Shown here: piece after piece, positions 18,021 to 27,277 of the stretch
Layout: the number at the start of each line of letters is the position of its first letter
How positions within the stretch are numbered: position 1 is the stretch's first letter
Source of the DNA: CBDANW01 sp965197825
Lineage (GTDB): Bacteria > Acidobacteriota > Vicinamibacteria > Marinacidobacterales > DATDRI01
Length of the DNA: 64,000 bases
Assembly (NCBI GenBank): GCA_965197825.1
Contig: CBDANW010000002.1
Location: 744,001-808,000, forward strand
Direction: 5' to 3'
The notes under the pieces: generated by a model
Databases searched by the model: none
Told to the model about the DNA's origin: nothing
Seen by the model: the letters and a program-made list of their open reading frames with translations, nothing else
Made by a program: the position numbers and the translations under genes

Positions 18021-18806
18021 TCAATTTCCCTTGAACCGAGGCGGACGCTTTTCCGCAAACGCCGTGAATCCTTCCAGAGAATCTTCGGTGTCGAAGCACG
18101 CTGCCTGGGCCTCTCCCTCATAATCGAGCATTTGATCGAGAGATGCGCCGGCGGCGTCGTAGATCGCTTCCTTCGCCAACCGAACCGACCGAGGCGCCGC
18201 GGCAGCCAGCTCCCTGGCCATCTCCAGAACCCGTTCGGGAAACTCCGCGACGTCCACGACGCGATTGACCAATCCAACCCGCAAGGCTTCTTCCGCCCCG
18301 AGCATGCGGCCGGTGAAGATCATCTCGCAGGCGGTTCCGGTCCCAACCAACCGAGGGAGAAAATAGGTGGCGCCCCAATCCGGGTGGAGTCCCACCTTGG
18401 AAAACGTCGCGCCCAGCCGCGCGTCCTTCGAGGCAAGACGCAGGTCACAAGCGAGGGCCAGGCTCAAGCCCGCGCCAGCAGCGACTCCATGGATCGCCGC
18501 CAAGGTCGGCAGCGGCAGCTCGCGAAGAAGCTCGACGACACGGCGGCCGGATTCCACGAGGCGCCGCAGGGTTTCCGTGTCTTTGTTTCGCCGCAGCTCG
18601 GCCATATAGCTCACGTCGCCGCCGCTACAAAACGCTTCGCCCGCTCCGGTGATGACCAGGACGCGCGCCCGACCAAGCGCCATTGCGATCACGTCGTACA
18701 ACTCCTCCCGCATGTTTCCGTAAAGAGCATTGAGCTGCTGGGGGCGATCGAGCGTCACCGGGGCGACCTCATCGGCCACCTCGAACTTCACCAGCTTGTC
18801 GCTCAT
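18021..18806 (-). CDS. Enoyl-CoA hydratase/isomerase (crotonase family, PaaG-like)
   Basis: A 261-aa crotonase-fold protein. The oxyanion-hole region is AGEAFCSGGDVSYM and AAIHGVAAGAGLSLALACD. In the active-site loop it has FSKVGLHPDWGATYFLPR in place of the PGAGGTQ pattern with catalytic Glu of true hydratases, resembling PaaG-type isomerases. The start is ATG 18806; the longer frame overlaps the thiolase gene and is not used. The thiolase stop lies 10 bp upstream, so the two are co-transcribed. It probably handles an unsaturated intermediate of aromatic ring degradation. Confidence 0.88.
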   Translation of the reverse strand: MSDKLVKFEVADEVAPVTLDRPQQLNALYGNMREELYDVIAMALGRARVLVITGAGEAFCSGGDVSYMAELRRNKDTETLRRLVESGRRVVELLRELPLPTLAAIHGVAAGAGLSLALACDLRLASKDARLGATFSKVGLHPDWGATYFLPRLVGTGTACEMIFTGRMLGAEEALRVGLVNRVVDVAEFPERVLEMARELAAAAPRSVRLAKEAIYDAAGASLDQMLDYEGEAQAACFDTEDSLEGFTAFAEKRPPRFKGN

Positions 18807-18816
18807 CGTCGATCCG

Positions 18817-20007
18817 CTAAACGGCTTCGAAGAGCACGGCCAATCCCAGGCCCCCACTGATGCAGAGCGTCGCCAAGCCGCGACGAGCCTTCCGCTTCTT
18901 CATCTCGTGGAGCAGCGTGACCACGATCCTCGCGCCGGTCGCTCCAATGGGATGCCCCAGAGAAATCGCTCCACCGTTCACGTTCACCCGTTCCAGATCG
19001 AGACCCAGCTCCTTGTGACAGGAAAGCACCTGGCTGGCAAAAGCTTCGTTGAGCTCGATGAGATCGATGTCGGCAAGGGACAGGCCGGTCTTCTCGAGAA
19101 GCTTTTTGATGGCTGGTACGGGGCCGATCCCCATGATCTCGGGGTCGACTCCCGCGGATGCGTAGGCCACGATGCGGGCCATCGGCTCGACGCCCAGATG
19201 CTTGGCCTTGTCTTCGCTCAAGACGACGACCGCCGCGGCGCCATCGGTAATTCCGGAAGAGTTCCCCGCGTGCACGGTTCCGTTTTTTCGAAATACGGGC
19301 GGCAATTTGGCGAGGCTTTCCGCGGTGACACCGTCCCGCGGATGCTCGTCTTCGGAAACCCTGACGGCCTCGTGTTTCTTCCCTGGTATTTCGATGGGGA
19401 TAACTTCGTCCTTGAACCGCCCGGATGCCCTAGCCGCCTCGCAGCGCTGCTGGCTCTCTGCCGCATAGCGATCGCTTTCCTCCCGCGAGATCCCGTAGCG
19501 ATCCACGAGGTTCTCCGCGGTCTCTCCCATCAACTGCTCGCACAGTGGACAAAGAAACCCGTCTCGATACATCACATCCACGACCTCGGCGTGACCGAGT
19601 CGGTAGCCCCATCGTGCCCCAAGGAGAAGATACGGCGTATTGCTCATGCTTTCGGTGCCGCCCGCCAACACGACGTCCGCGTCCCTCAGCGTGATGGCAC
19701 CGTAGGCATTCATGATGGCTTTGAGGCTGGAGCCACACGCCTTGTTGATCGTGTAAGCCGGAGTCGTATCCGGCACGCCCGCTCGATGGGCGATCTGGCG
19801 GGCCACGTTGGGGCGCACGCCTGCCTGGCGGGCATTGCCGAAGATGACCTCATCGATGGCATCGGCGGGAGCACCGCTTGCCTCGATGGCCGCCTTGGCA
19901 GCAAAGGTTCCGAGATCCGCGGCTTGGAGTGAGGCCAGCGCACCGCCGAACTTTCCGATGGGCGTGCGCGCGGCGCCCGCCACGAAGATTTGCTTTGCCA
20001 CGGTCAC
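18817..20007 (-). CDS. Thiolase (acetyl-CoA acetyltransferase / beta-ketoadipyl-CoA type)
   Basis: A 396-aa thiolase with all three active-site motifs: Cys91 in INKACGSSLKA, His in GGAISLGHPIGATG and the second Cys in LCISGGLG. It would cleave a 3-ketoacyl-CoA with CoA, releasing acetyl-CoA. The start is GTG at 20007. It sits between BoxB and the hydratase/isomerase on the same strand, which points to the last step of benzoyl-CoA catabolism (3-oxoadipyl-CoA cleavage) as the likely role, inferred from context. Confidence 0.9.
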   Translation of the reverse strand: MTVAKQIFVAGAARTPIGKFGGALASLQAADLGTFAAKAAIEASGAPADAIDEVIFGNARQAGVRPNVARQIAHRAGVPDTTPAYTINKACGSSLKAIMNAYGAITLRDADVVLAGGTESMSNTPYLLLGARWGYRLGHAEVVDVMYRDGFLCPLCEQLMGETAENLVDRYGISREESDRYAAESQQRCEAARASGRFKDEVIPIEIPGKKHEAVRVSEDEHPRDGVTAESLAKLPPVFRKNGTVHAGNSSGITDGAAAVVVLSEDKAKHLGVEPMARIVAYASAGVDPEIMGIGPVPAIKKLLEKTGLSLADIDLIELNEAFASQVLSCHKELGLDLERVNVNGGAISLGHPIGATGARIVVTLLHEMKKRKARRGLATLCISGGLGLAVLFEAV

Positions 20008-20175
20008 TTGTCTTTATTCTAGTGGCTTCGCTCGGCTTCGCAACCTCGCTCGCCGGCCTCCGCGCTTTGCAGCGCTCCGGCCTAACACGGCCGGTTTCCC
20101 TTGCGCGTCGCTTGCGCGTCGCTTGCGCTCCGCGCAATTCCTCCCGGCCGGGGCCCTATCGGGCCCACCCGCAGT
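20008..20175. other. Gap of simple palindromic sequence between boxB and thiolase
   Basis: About 170 bp with many short inverted and tandem motifs, such as GCGCGTCGCTTGCGCGTCGC and GCTTCGCTCGGCTTCGC. No gene is evident. It could act as a transcription terminator or processing site between boxB and the thiolase gene, but no classical hairpin with a U-tract was recognised. Confidence 0.35.
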
Positions 20176-21582
20176 TCAAGTTTTTCGGACATACTCGAAG
20201 TCGAACGGCTTGCCCTTGACTCCCGACTGCGGAGGGGCGATCCAGTTGGCGATCTTTCCGACTTCGTGGACCGGCTTCATCAGGGTTGTCACGTAGGCCT
20301 GGTCTTCTTTGGACGGCAGCCACTCGTCCCGTCGGGCTTTCCATTGCTCCTCTGAGAGCAGGTCACCCGTGAGATCGAATTGGTAAGCAGCAAACGCACC
20401 GATCTGGCGGTTGAAACGCCGGTGGGGAAGCGAGAACCGATCCGAAAGGCCATGTTGTTCCAGGATGCGATTCCAACGATCCACGCCTTTCTGGCAGTCC
20501 TCGACGTAGGCATCTCTCAAGACTTCGTTCATCGCATTGCGCAAAGGCACCTCGGAGCGAGTCAGCCTCCCGTTCTCCATCATGTCCATCTCGTACACGG
20601 CATCGAGCGCCTTATGATCCGAGTAGCTTCCCTCTTTGTGACGCCCCTTCAAGCCGGCCGCAAAGAACTGGGCGGCGTTGGTCGAGATTCCACCGCCGAA
20701 TAGATCCAAAGAAATGCTGAACCAAAAATTGAGGTACTTCTGAACGGTCGTCAGATCGATGGCTCCTACGCGTCGTACGTCTTCTTTTCCCTCTCGCATG
20801 AGTTGGGCGGTGCGCTCGACGATGCGCCCCACGCCGGTGTCTCCCACCGACATGTGGAACGCTTCTTCCGTGAGCATGAATCGGCAGGTACGAGAGAGCG
20901 GATCGAGGCCGCTCTCCGACAAAGCCAGGAGCTGAAACTTGCCATCGCGGTCGGTAAACATCGTGAACATGTAGAAATTGAGCCAATCGTCGCACGGGGC
21001 GTTGAAAGCACCCAGCAAGCGCGGCTTGTCCGGATCGCCGCTCCGGCGCTCGAGCAGTCCCTCCGCTTCCTCTCGGCCATCACGACCGAAATAAGAATGC
21101 AGGAGATAGACCATTGCCCAGAGATGACGCCCCTCTTCCACGTTCACCTGGAACAGATTGCGCAGGTCGTAAATGCTGGGAGCGGTCTTTCCGAGCTGGC
21201 GCTGTTGTTCGACGCTGGCGGGCTCGGTATCTCCCTGGGTGACGATCAGCCGCCGCAACTGCGTTCGGAACTCGCCCGGCACCGTCTGCCAGGCGGGCTG
21301 TCCCTCGAAATCGCCAAATCCGATCTTGCGATCCCGTTCGGCGGGAGTCAGAAAGATGCCCCAGCGATAGTCGGGCATACGCGTGAAATCGAAATGGGCC
21401 CATCCCGCGGGCTCCACCGATACGGCGGTACGGAGATACACCTCGTCGGATTGAAAGCCTTCCGGCCCCATGTCCTTCCACCATTCGATGAAGTTGGGCT
21501 GCCACTTCTCGAGCGCCCGTTTGAGCTTCATGTCTTCGGAAAGGTTGACGTTGTTGGGAATCCGTTCGTCGAGCTCGGACAC
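20176..21582 (-). CDS. boxB: Benzoyl-CoA 2,3-epoxidase, oxygenase subunit BoxB
   Basis: The 468-aa product matches BoxB, the di-iron oxygenase of the aerobic benzoyl-CoA pathway, which forms 2,3-epoxybenzoyl-CoA. Characteristic blocks are WWKDMGPEGFQ near the N-terminus, the iron-ligand helices with VNVEEGRHLWAMVYLL and LTEEAFHMSVGDTG, and ISTNAAQFFAAGLKGR. The GTG at 21582 is preceded by GGAGG and follows the boxC stop by one base; an upstream in-frame extension lies within boxC and is rejected. The reductase partner BoxA is not in the window. Confidence 0.93.
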   Translation of the reverse strand: MSELDERIPNNVNLSEDMKLKRALEKWQPNFIEWWKDMGPEGFQSDEVYLRTAVSVEPAGWAHFDFTRMPDYRWGIFLTPAERDRKIGFGDFEGQPAWQTVPGEFRTQLRRLIVTQGDTEPASVEQQRQLGKTAPSIYDLRNLFQVNVEEGRHLWAMVYLLHSYFGRDGREEAEGLLERRSGDPDKPRLLGAFNAPCDDWLNFYMFTMFTDRDGKFQLLALSESGLDPLSRTCRFMLTEEAFHMSVGDTGVGRIVERTAQLMREGKEDVRRVGAIDLTTVQKYLNFWFSISLDLFGGGISTNAAQFFAAGLKGRHKEGSYSDHKALDAVYEMDMMENGRLTRSEVPLRNAMNEVLRDAYVEDCQKGVDRWNRILEQHGLSDRFSLPHRRFNRQIGAFAAYQFDLTGDLLSEEQWKARRDEWLPSKEDQAYVTTLMKPVHEVGKIANWIAPPQSGVKGKPFDFEYVRKT

Positions 21583-21583
21583 T

Positions 21584-23242
21584 TTAGGTTTTCCTCCAGT
21601 CGAATTTCGGCAGACTCTGCTTGCCGTAGAGAGTGAGTGCTCCCTTCTCACCCACCGCATTCGGGCGTTGGAAGATCCAGTTCTGCCAGGAAGACAGTCG
21701 CCCGAAGATTTTCGTCTCCATCGTTTCCGGTCCCGGAAAGCGAAGCGATGCTTCCATGCCTGTCATGGCGTCCGGCGAGAACCCGGCTCGCTCTTCGATC
21801 GTGATGCGCACTTCGTCATCCCAGTCGAGCTCATCGGGGGCGAAGGTCACCAGCCCATGCTCCAGCGCTTCCTCGGCGTCGAAGAGATCTTTGCGCGCCA
21901 GGGTCCGCTGGACTCGATTCGGATCACCCAAAAAGCGCGTCTCCAACCGGGAGAGCCCGTTGGCCATGGGAAGCAGTCCCGCGTTCAACGGGCCGAGACC
22001 GACGTGGACTGGGGGATCGGCCCCTTCCAACATGTAACTTCGGTCTGCAGCGAGCGCGAGCTCGAAGAGACTTCCCACGAAACAGGAGCCGGGTTCGATG
22101 AGAGCGAAGAAGCTTCTCGCCGTCACGTCGAGTCGTTTGAGGACACGCCGCAATTTCAGGATGATCTCTCGAGCCAGCCAGCCCTCCACGAAACGAGCAA
22201 GAGCGTCATCGAAGGCGAGCACCGACTCGGGGTCGCCGCTCGTCTTCAGAATGACGAGGCCGATGGTCTCGTGGTTGAACCGAAGCTGGCACAACGCATC
22301 GTCGAGCTCGCGCGCCATCGCCAGGGACCAGAAGTTGCATCCCGCCGCATGGATCGCCGCCGCGGAGCCGGGCGGGGCTTCGGTCGGCCCGCAAACGAGT
22401 AGCTCGGCGGTGCGGCGTTCGGGATCGATGTCGACGGTCACGTACCGGTATTCCAGTCGTTTTTCGGTCCGTTTGGCAACGAGCGGCTCGAGCTCGATAC
22501 CCTTTCCATCCGCGCCGTCGTCGAAGGCAGCCTCGGTGAGCTCTCGCGCGCGGGACGCGATGACCTCGTCGAACTGACTGCGCGGCACGACACGATCCAC
22601 GAGCCCCCACTCCACCGCCCGTTTTCCTTTGATGCCCTCCACCAAGGTGGAGAAAACGTCCGCCCGATCGCGGCGCACTTTCCTTTTGTCCACCAGTCTG
22701 GTCAGCCCCCCCGTCCCCGGCAACACGCCGAGTAGCGGAGCCTCCGGCAACGCCACTGCTGCATTCCCATCGTCGACCAAGAGAATCTCGTCGGCGGCGA
22801 GCGCGAGCTCGTAGCCACCCCCGGAGCAGATCCCATTGACGGCCGCGAGATACCGCTGGCCGCTTTCACGGCTGGCTTCTTCCATCGCCAGGCGGGTCTC
22901 GTTGGTGAACTTGCAGAAGTTGACCTTGTAGGGGTGGGACGAGCTCGCCAGCATATAGATGTTGGCTCCGGCGCAAAAAATACGATCCTTGCCGCTTCGC
23001 ATCACGACCACCCTGACTTCGGGATGCTCGAAGCGCAGGCGTTCGACGGCGTCCGCGAGCTCGATGTCGACGCCGAGGTCATAGCTATTGAGCTTCAGCT
23101 CGTAGCCGGGCCGCAGGCCACCGTTCTCCTGGATGTCGACCGTCAACGTCGCCACCGGCCCATCGATGGTGAGCTTCAGGTGCTTGTATTGGCTCGGCTT
23201 GATCTCGAAATCAACGGCATTCATGGGCGATCGGGGGTTCAT
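21584..23242 (-). CDS. boxC: Benzoyl-CoA-dihydrodiol lyase BoxC
   Basis: The 552-aa protein has two crotonase-like halves, as BoxC does: the first with NGICSGGGYELALAADEI and PLLGVLPGTGGLTRL, the second with GSCFVGSLFELALAADRS. BoxC hydrolytically opens the ring of 2,3-epoxybenzoyl-CoA, releasing formate and a C6 dialdehyde-derived semialdehyde. The ATG at 23242 is chosen; a second ATG at 23224 is possible. It is the first gene of the reverse-strand block, with a divergent promoter region shared with the S9-like gene at 23442. Confidence 0.93.
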   Translation of the reverse strand: MNPRSPMNAVDFEIKPSQYKHLKLTIDGPVATLTVDIQENGGLRPGYELKLNSYDLGVDIELADAVERLRFEHPEVRVVVMRSGKDRIFCAGANIYMLASSSHPYKVNFCKFTNETRLAMEEASRESGQRYLAAVNGICSGGGYELALAADEILLVDDGNAAVALPEAPLLGVLPGTGGLTRLVDKRKVRRDRADVFSTLVEGIKGKRAVEWGLVDRVVPRSQFDEVIASRARELTEAAFDDGADGKGIELEPLVAKRTEKRLEYRYVTVDIDPERRTAELLVCGPTEAPPGSAAAIHAAGCNFWSLAMARELDDALCQLRFNHETIGLVILKTSGDPESVLAFDDALARFVEGWLAREIILKLRRVLKRLDVTARSFFALIEPGSCFVGSLFELALAADRSYMLEGADPPVHVGLGPLNAGLLPMANGLSRLETRFLGDPNRVQRTLARKDLFDAEEALEHGLVTFAPDELDWDDEVRITIEERAGFSPDAMTGMEASLRFPGPETMETKIFGRLSSWQNWIFQRPNAVGEKGALTLYGKQSLPKFDWRKT

Positions 23243-23298
23243 GTCGTGCCCGTTGGCGGCAATTTCATGTGCATTATACAACTTGCCTCTGATCCAGA

Positions 23299-23394
23299 TC
23301 AGCGTCCAATAAGAACCCCCAGGAAGATCACCGGGATCGCGAGCAGAGTCGTCCCAAGCTGGATCACGGACCCATTCCTACGACCCGCCGCCAT
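23299..23394 (-). CDS. Possible small membrane peptide (31 aa)
   Basis: A short frame reads MAAGRRNGSVIQLGTTLLAI and ends PVIFLGVLIGR: a basic N-terminus and one hydrophobic helix, the layout of a small membrane protein. It lies in the divergent gap between boxC and the S9-like gene. No ribosome binding site is evident upstream of the ATG, so expression is doubtful. Confidence 0.3.
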   Translation of the reverse strand: MAAGRRNGSVIQLGTTLLAIPVIFLGVLIGR

Positions 23395-23441
23395 ATATTG
23401 CAACGTCATTGGATCGTGCGGCCGCGTGCTAGGATCGCGAC

Positions 23442-25304
23442 ATGCGCTGGTGCTTGCTCACCTGTTGCCTGCTCCCGACCATCGTGGTCGGCGCCTCCCA
23501 GAAAGCAGTCGGGCCGATCGAGCTGCTCTCTATCGACCGGATCGTTCGTCTTCCCGTCGCCCAAGAGTTCGCTCTGGCTCCCGACGGGCGGCGAGCCGCC
23601 GTTACCACCTCCATGGCGGGGTTTTCTGGGATCGTCGTGGTCGATGGACCGGATGAACCGAGTGTGCCGGTGGTTCAGGGAGAGGATCGGTACGCCGAAC
23701 CGGACTGGTCTCCCGATGGAAATCAGATAGCTTTCGCCTCCGACCGAACCGGCACGTGGCAGATTTTCGTCGCGGAGCCCGGCAAGGAGCAGGTCCGGCA
23801 GGTCACTCGCGGCGAAGCCGAGCATCGCCGGCCACGCTGGTCCCCGGACGGACGACAGATCGCGTTTCTCTCCCGCCAACCGAGGGTTCGTACCGGGTGG
23901 GACGTCTGGTTGACTCCGGTGGCCGGCGGCGAGCCGGTGCGTCTGACCCGTGACCCTTTGGACGAAGAAGACCCGCGCTGGTCGCCCGACGGAAAATGGA
24001 TCGCGTTCACCTCCCGAGGCGGAAGACATGTCAACCGACGCATCGCCGTCGTTTCCGCTGCGGGCGGCGAGGCCCGCGAACTGCTTCCGGAAAACTGGGA
24101 CGGCGACAGCCACTCGCCCCGTTGGTCGCCCGACGGCAAACGAGTGGCCTTTGTCTCGGATCGCGACGGCCGGAACGGGATCTTCATCGTTTCCACCGAA
24201 GGCGCTGAGCCGCGGCCGCTCACGAGCACCGAGAACGAACAAACTGATCCGGCCTGGAGTCCTGACGGTCAAGAGATCGCGCACGTCGCGAATCACGAAG
24301 GGACGATGCGCCTGATGGTGACGTCCGTTGCGGAAGGCCGAAGTACGACCTTCACATTGGGCAGGGGCGTCTACGAAACCCCGCAGTGGTCGTCCGACGG
24401 AAAGGCCCTGGCCGCGCTGTTCTCGGGACCCGTCTACTCGCCGGACGTGTGGCTCTACGAGGAGACCGGAGGGCGCACGCGGGTGAGCAATAGCCTGTCT
24501 CTCGACCTGGACGTTCGAAAAATGGTGCGCCCGGAGCTTGTGAATTATCGTAGCTGGGACGACCGAACGATTTCCGGTTATCTCTACCTACCCACCACCG
24601 CCTCGCTCGAAGAGCCGGCGCCCCTCGTCGTGCATGTGCACGCAAGCTCGCAGTGGAGGAACGGATGGCACCCCTTCGTGCAGTTTCTGGCTCAACAGGG
24701 TTTCGCCGTCTTCGTTCCCAATCTTCGCGGTAGCTCGGGCTTCGGTCGCGAGTTCGAGAGCTTGAACGATGGAGATTGGGGCGGCGGCGATCTCAAGGAT
24801 CTGGTCGCCGGTGTCGAAGAGCTCATCGGGCGTCCCGAGATTCGCGACAGTGGAGTAGGCCTCTGGGGCGTGGGCTACGGAGCCTTCCTGACCCTCGCTG
24901 CACTGGGACAACATCCCGATCGCTTCGCCTGTGCGGTCGAAGCCATGGGGACGCCCGATCTAGAAATGCTGTACCGCGACACGAATCAGGAGGGCATCAC
25001 GTACCTCGAACGAGAGATCGGCCCTCTGCGCGGTCACCTGGAGCTCTATCGAAAGCTATCTCCGATTCGCCTGGCGGATGAAATGAAGGCACCTCTCCTT
25101 AGCTTTCACGGAGAGGACTACCCCATCGTTCCCTACGCGACCAAGGTCGCTTGGCTGAAGTCGTTGTATTCCCGTGGTTATCCTCTGAAGGAGTTTCTCT
25201 TCAAGGGAGAACAAGGAGGAGTGGTTTTCCAGCTCGACCGGTATCCATCCGCGGCGGTGTTCTACATGGAGAAAATTCTGGAGTTCTTCACGCTTTACCT
25301 CTAA
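23442..25304 (+). CDS. S9 prolyl-oligopeptidase-like protein with lost catalytic triad (predicted pseudoenzyme)
   Basis: The 620-aa protein has a signal peptide, an N-terminal PD40/TolB propeller (repeats such as DWSPDGNQIAFASDR, RWSPDGRQIAFLSR, RWSPDGKRVAFVSDR) and a C-terminal alpha/beta-hydrolase domain as in S9C peptidases. The three catalytic positions are changed: the nucleophile motif reads GVGYGA (about residue 475) where GxSxGG is expected; the Asp site reads HGEDYPIVP with Tyr in place of Asp (about 557); the His loop reads EQGGVVF with no His (about 589). The frame is uninterrupted and fold residues are kept, which suggests a retained non-catalytic role such as binding. Confidence 0.88.
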   Translation: MRWCLLTCCLLPTIVVGASQKAVGPIELLSIDRIVRLPVAQEFALAPDGRRAAVTTSMAGFSGIVVVDGPDEPSVPVVQGEDRYAEPDWSPDGNQIAFASDRTGTWQIFVAEPGKEQVRQVTRGEAEHRRPRWSPDGRQIAFLSRQPRVRTGWDVWLTPVAGGEPVRLTRDPLDEEDPRWSPDGKWIAFTSRGGRHVNRRIAVVSAAGGEARELLPENWDGDSHSPRWSPDGKRVAFVSDRDGRNGIFIVSTEGAEPRPLTSTENEQTDPAWSPDGQEIAHVANHEGTMRLMVTSVAEGRSTTFTLGRGVYETPQWSSDGKALAALFSGPVYSPDVWLYEETGGRTRVSNSLSLDLDVRKMVRPELVNYRSWDDRTISGYLYLPTTASLEEPAPLVVHVHASSQWRNGWHPFVQFLAQQGFAVFVPNLRGSSGFGREFESLNDGDWGGGDLKDLVAGVEELIGRPEIRDSGVGLWGVGYGAFLTLAALGQHPDRFACAVEAMGTPDLEMLYRDTNQEGITYLEREIGPLRGHLELYRKLSPIRLADEMKAPLLSFHGEDYPIVPYATKVAWLKSLYSRGYPLKEFLFKGEQGGVVFQLDRYPSAAVFYMEKILEFFTLYL

Positions 25305-25334
25305 GCGCGACATCCGGGAAAGCGGGCTACTGCT

Positions 25335-27206
25335 TCAGGCGCGGAAGCTACCCTGTAAGTATTGCGCTTCGTAGACCAGCCAGGTCCCTTCCAATTGATT
25401 GCCGCTCAGCTCGGCGTCCAGGCGGATATTCAATCGTTCGTCGTACGTGACGCGGGCAACCAAGGTATCGCCGATGGGACTGATCCGCTCGAAGGCACCC
25501 TCCGAAGGCTGCGATCCCCCTTCATTGAGAACCACGCGCCCCGAGAAGTTGCCATCGGGAGCCTCGCGGATGGGGAAACTAACCGGGTAACCTTGCGGCA
25601 GCACGTAGCCGTGCCAATCCCCGGCGAGAAGCGTGGCTTCGTCGTTCTGGGTCAGCACGCGACCGGATACCGACTCCTTCAGCAGCACGCGAAAGAACGG
25701 CCCGGCTGGAACCAAGTGGTATCGCTCGAGCAGCCGACCCACGACCGGATTGGGCGGGTGAAGCCCGACCAAAAACAGTGGTTCCTCCTCCATCCGCGCC
25801 CACTGTGGCAATGGGTTCTCGTCGTTTGGTCCGGCGCTCTCGAAACTCACTTCCGGGCCAAAACCCTCCACTTCGGCGACGTACCGCATGGGAGCGAGGA
25901 AGAGCTCGCCTTCCCGTGAAACCGCCACGACCCGCGAGCCATCGGGGAGCTCTTGCAGCGCAGACTCGGCGAAAAGCACGCGCGTCGGGACTCTCGTGTC
26001 GATCGGGGTTGAGCAGGTGGGTCAGCGGATCGTAAGGAACCTCGAAGGCAAGACTAAGAAACGAGCCCGTCACCGGCTGTTGCTGAAGCCGGTCGACCGC
26101 GACGGGGGCGAAGCGATAGAGGAGCAATGGCGAAACGGTCAACACGAGCGCGAACACATAGTCCCAAGATCCGCCGTCGGCCAGCACCTTCCACCAGCCG
26201 TAACCGACGGCAATGGAGATCAAAACCCAGGCCGGCACATAGGCATTCATCGGATCCGGCAACGTGAGAGCCACCGCCAAAGCCGCATACACGAAGAAGA
26301 GCGGGAAAATCAGCCAGAAAACATACTTTTGCCTGCGAAAAAGCTCGAGCAAGCCGAGAAGCCAGATGAATGCCGTCCAAGGTGGAAAGCTATAGAGCAA
26401 CGTGATCGCGAATCGCGTGAGCGATTGCTTGAGCGGCTCTTCCCACGAAAGCATCAGGTTGTTACGCCAGAAAGTAACCCACCCCCAACGCTCGGGCGAA
26501 AGCTCGAACCCCGCCGTCGCCCAGCTCCATGCGGTTACTGCGAGAGCGAGCCCCGAGCTCACGAGAAAAACGCCGAGCCCACGCGCGCGGACTATGCCAA
26601 TCTCTCGAACCGAAGAAGGCTGCACCACGCGCACCCATAACGCGAAAACCGGAAGCAGGAACAGCATCATCAAATTGCTGGAAAGCGATAAACCGAGAAT
26701 CGCCAGCGCCAAATAAAAAAGGCGGACCCGTCCCTCGTTCGCGAACCGCAGGAAGTAGTAGACGATCGCAGCCAGGAGAAGAGCGTCGAGGGCCTCCGGA
26801 CCCGGGGTGACCGCGCGCAGCCAGAACGTGTGCGCTACCGCGAGCGAGATCGCACCAACCAGTCCGACTCGGCGCGCGATGAACTGGGGAGCCACCAGAA
26901 GTAAGATCTTCAAGAGAAGATAGACGTACAGGCAGGCTCCCGCGGCAAAGGCGGCGGCGCGAAGTTGGCGCGCTGGATGAGCGATCCCCAGGGCAAGTGT
27001 AGGAAGGGCTGGGAGAGGATGACGTAGAGAGGACGATCCCAAGGACCCTCCCCGACCTCCGCCTGCACGACCCGCCGTTGATAATAGGCGCCTTCGCCCC
27101 ACGCAACGTCAGCCGGGCCGGTGTGAATGTAGAAGACAAAACTTCCCGCGAAGACCGCCAGAGCCACGCCGGCGTTGACCCAACCGCGGTACCAGTTCGG
27201 CCTCAT
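25335..27206 (-). pseudogene. DUF2723 / mannosyltransferase-like membrane protein, two frameshifts
   Basis: Three consecutive reverse-strand frames form one protein of about 620 residues. It starts at ATG 27206 with a membrane helix and DVAWGEGAYYQRR, then WDRPLYVILSQPF(LH)LPWG as in DUF2723 O-mannosyltransferase-like proteins. A one-base loss near 26966 shifts into a long stretch of membrane helices (26950-26010). A second shift near 26000 leads into a soluble C-terminal domain starting FAESALQELPDGSRVV and ending at 25335. If the shifts are sequencing errors this is an intact multi-pass glycosyltransferase; otherwise it is dead. Confidence 0.75.
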
Positions 27207-27277
27207 GCGCCGGATCTTATATCACGCGGGCCTGCTTTGTTGAAGGATCGCGATAGAATGCCGACGCGGGGTTCATC

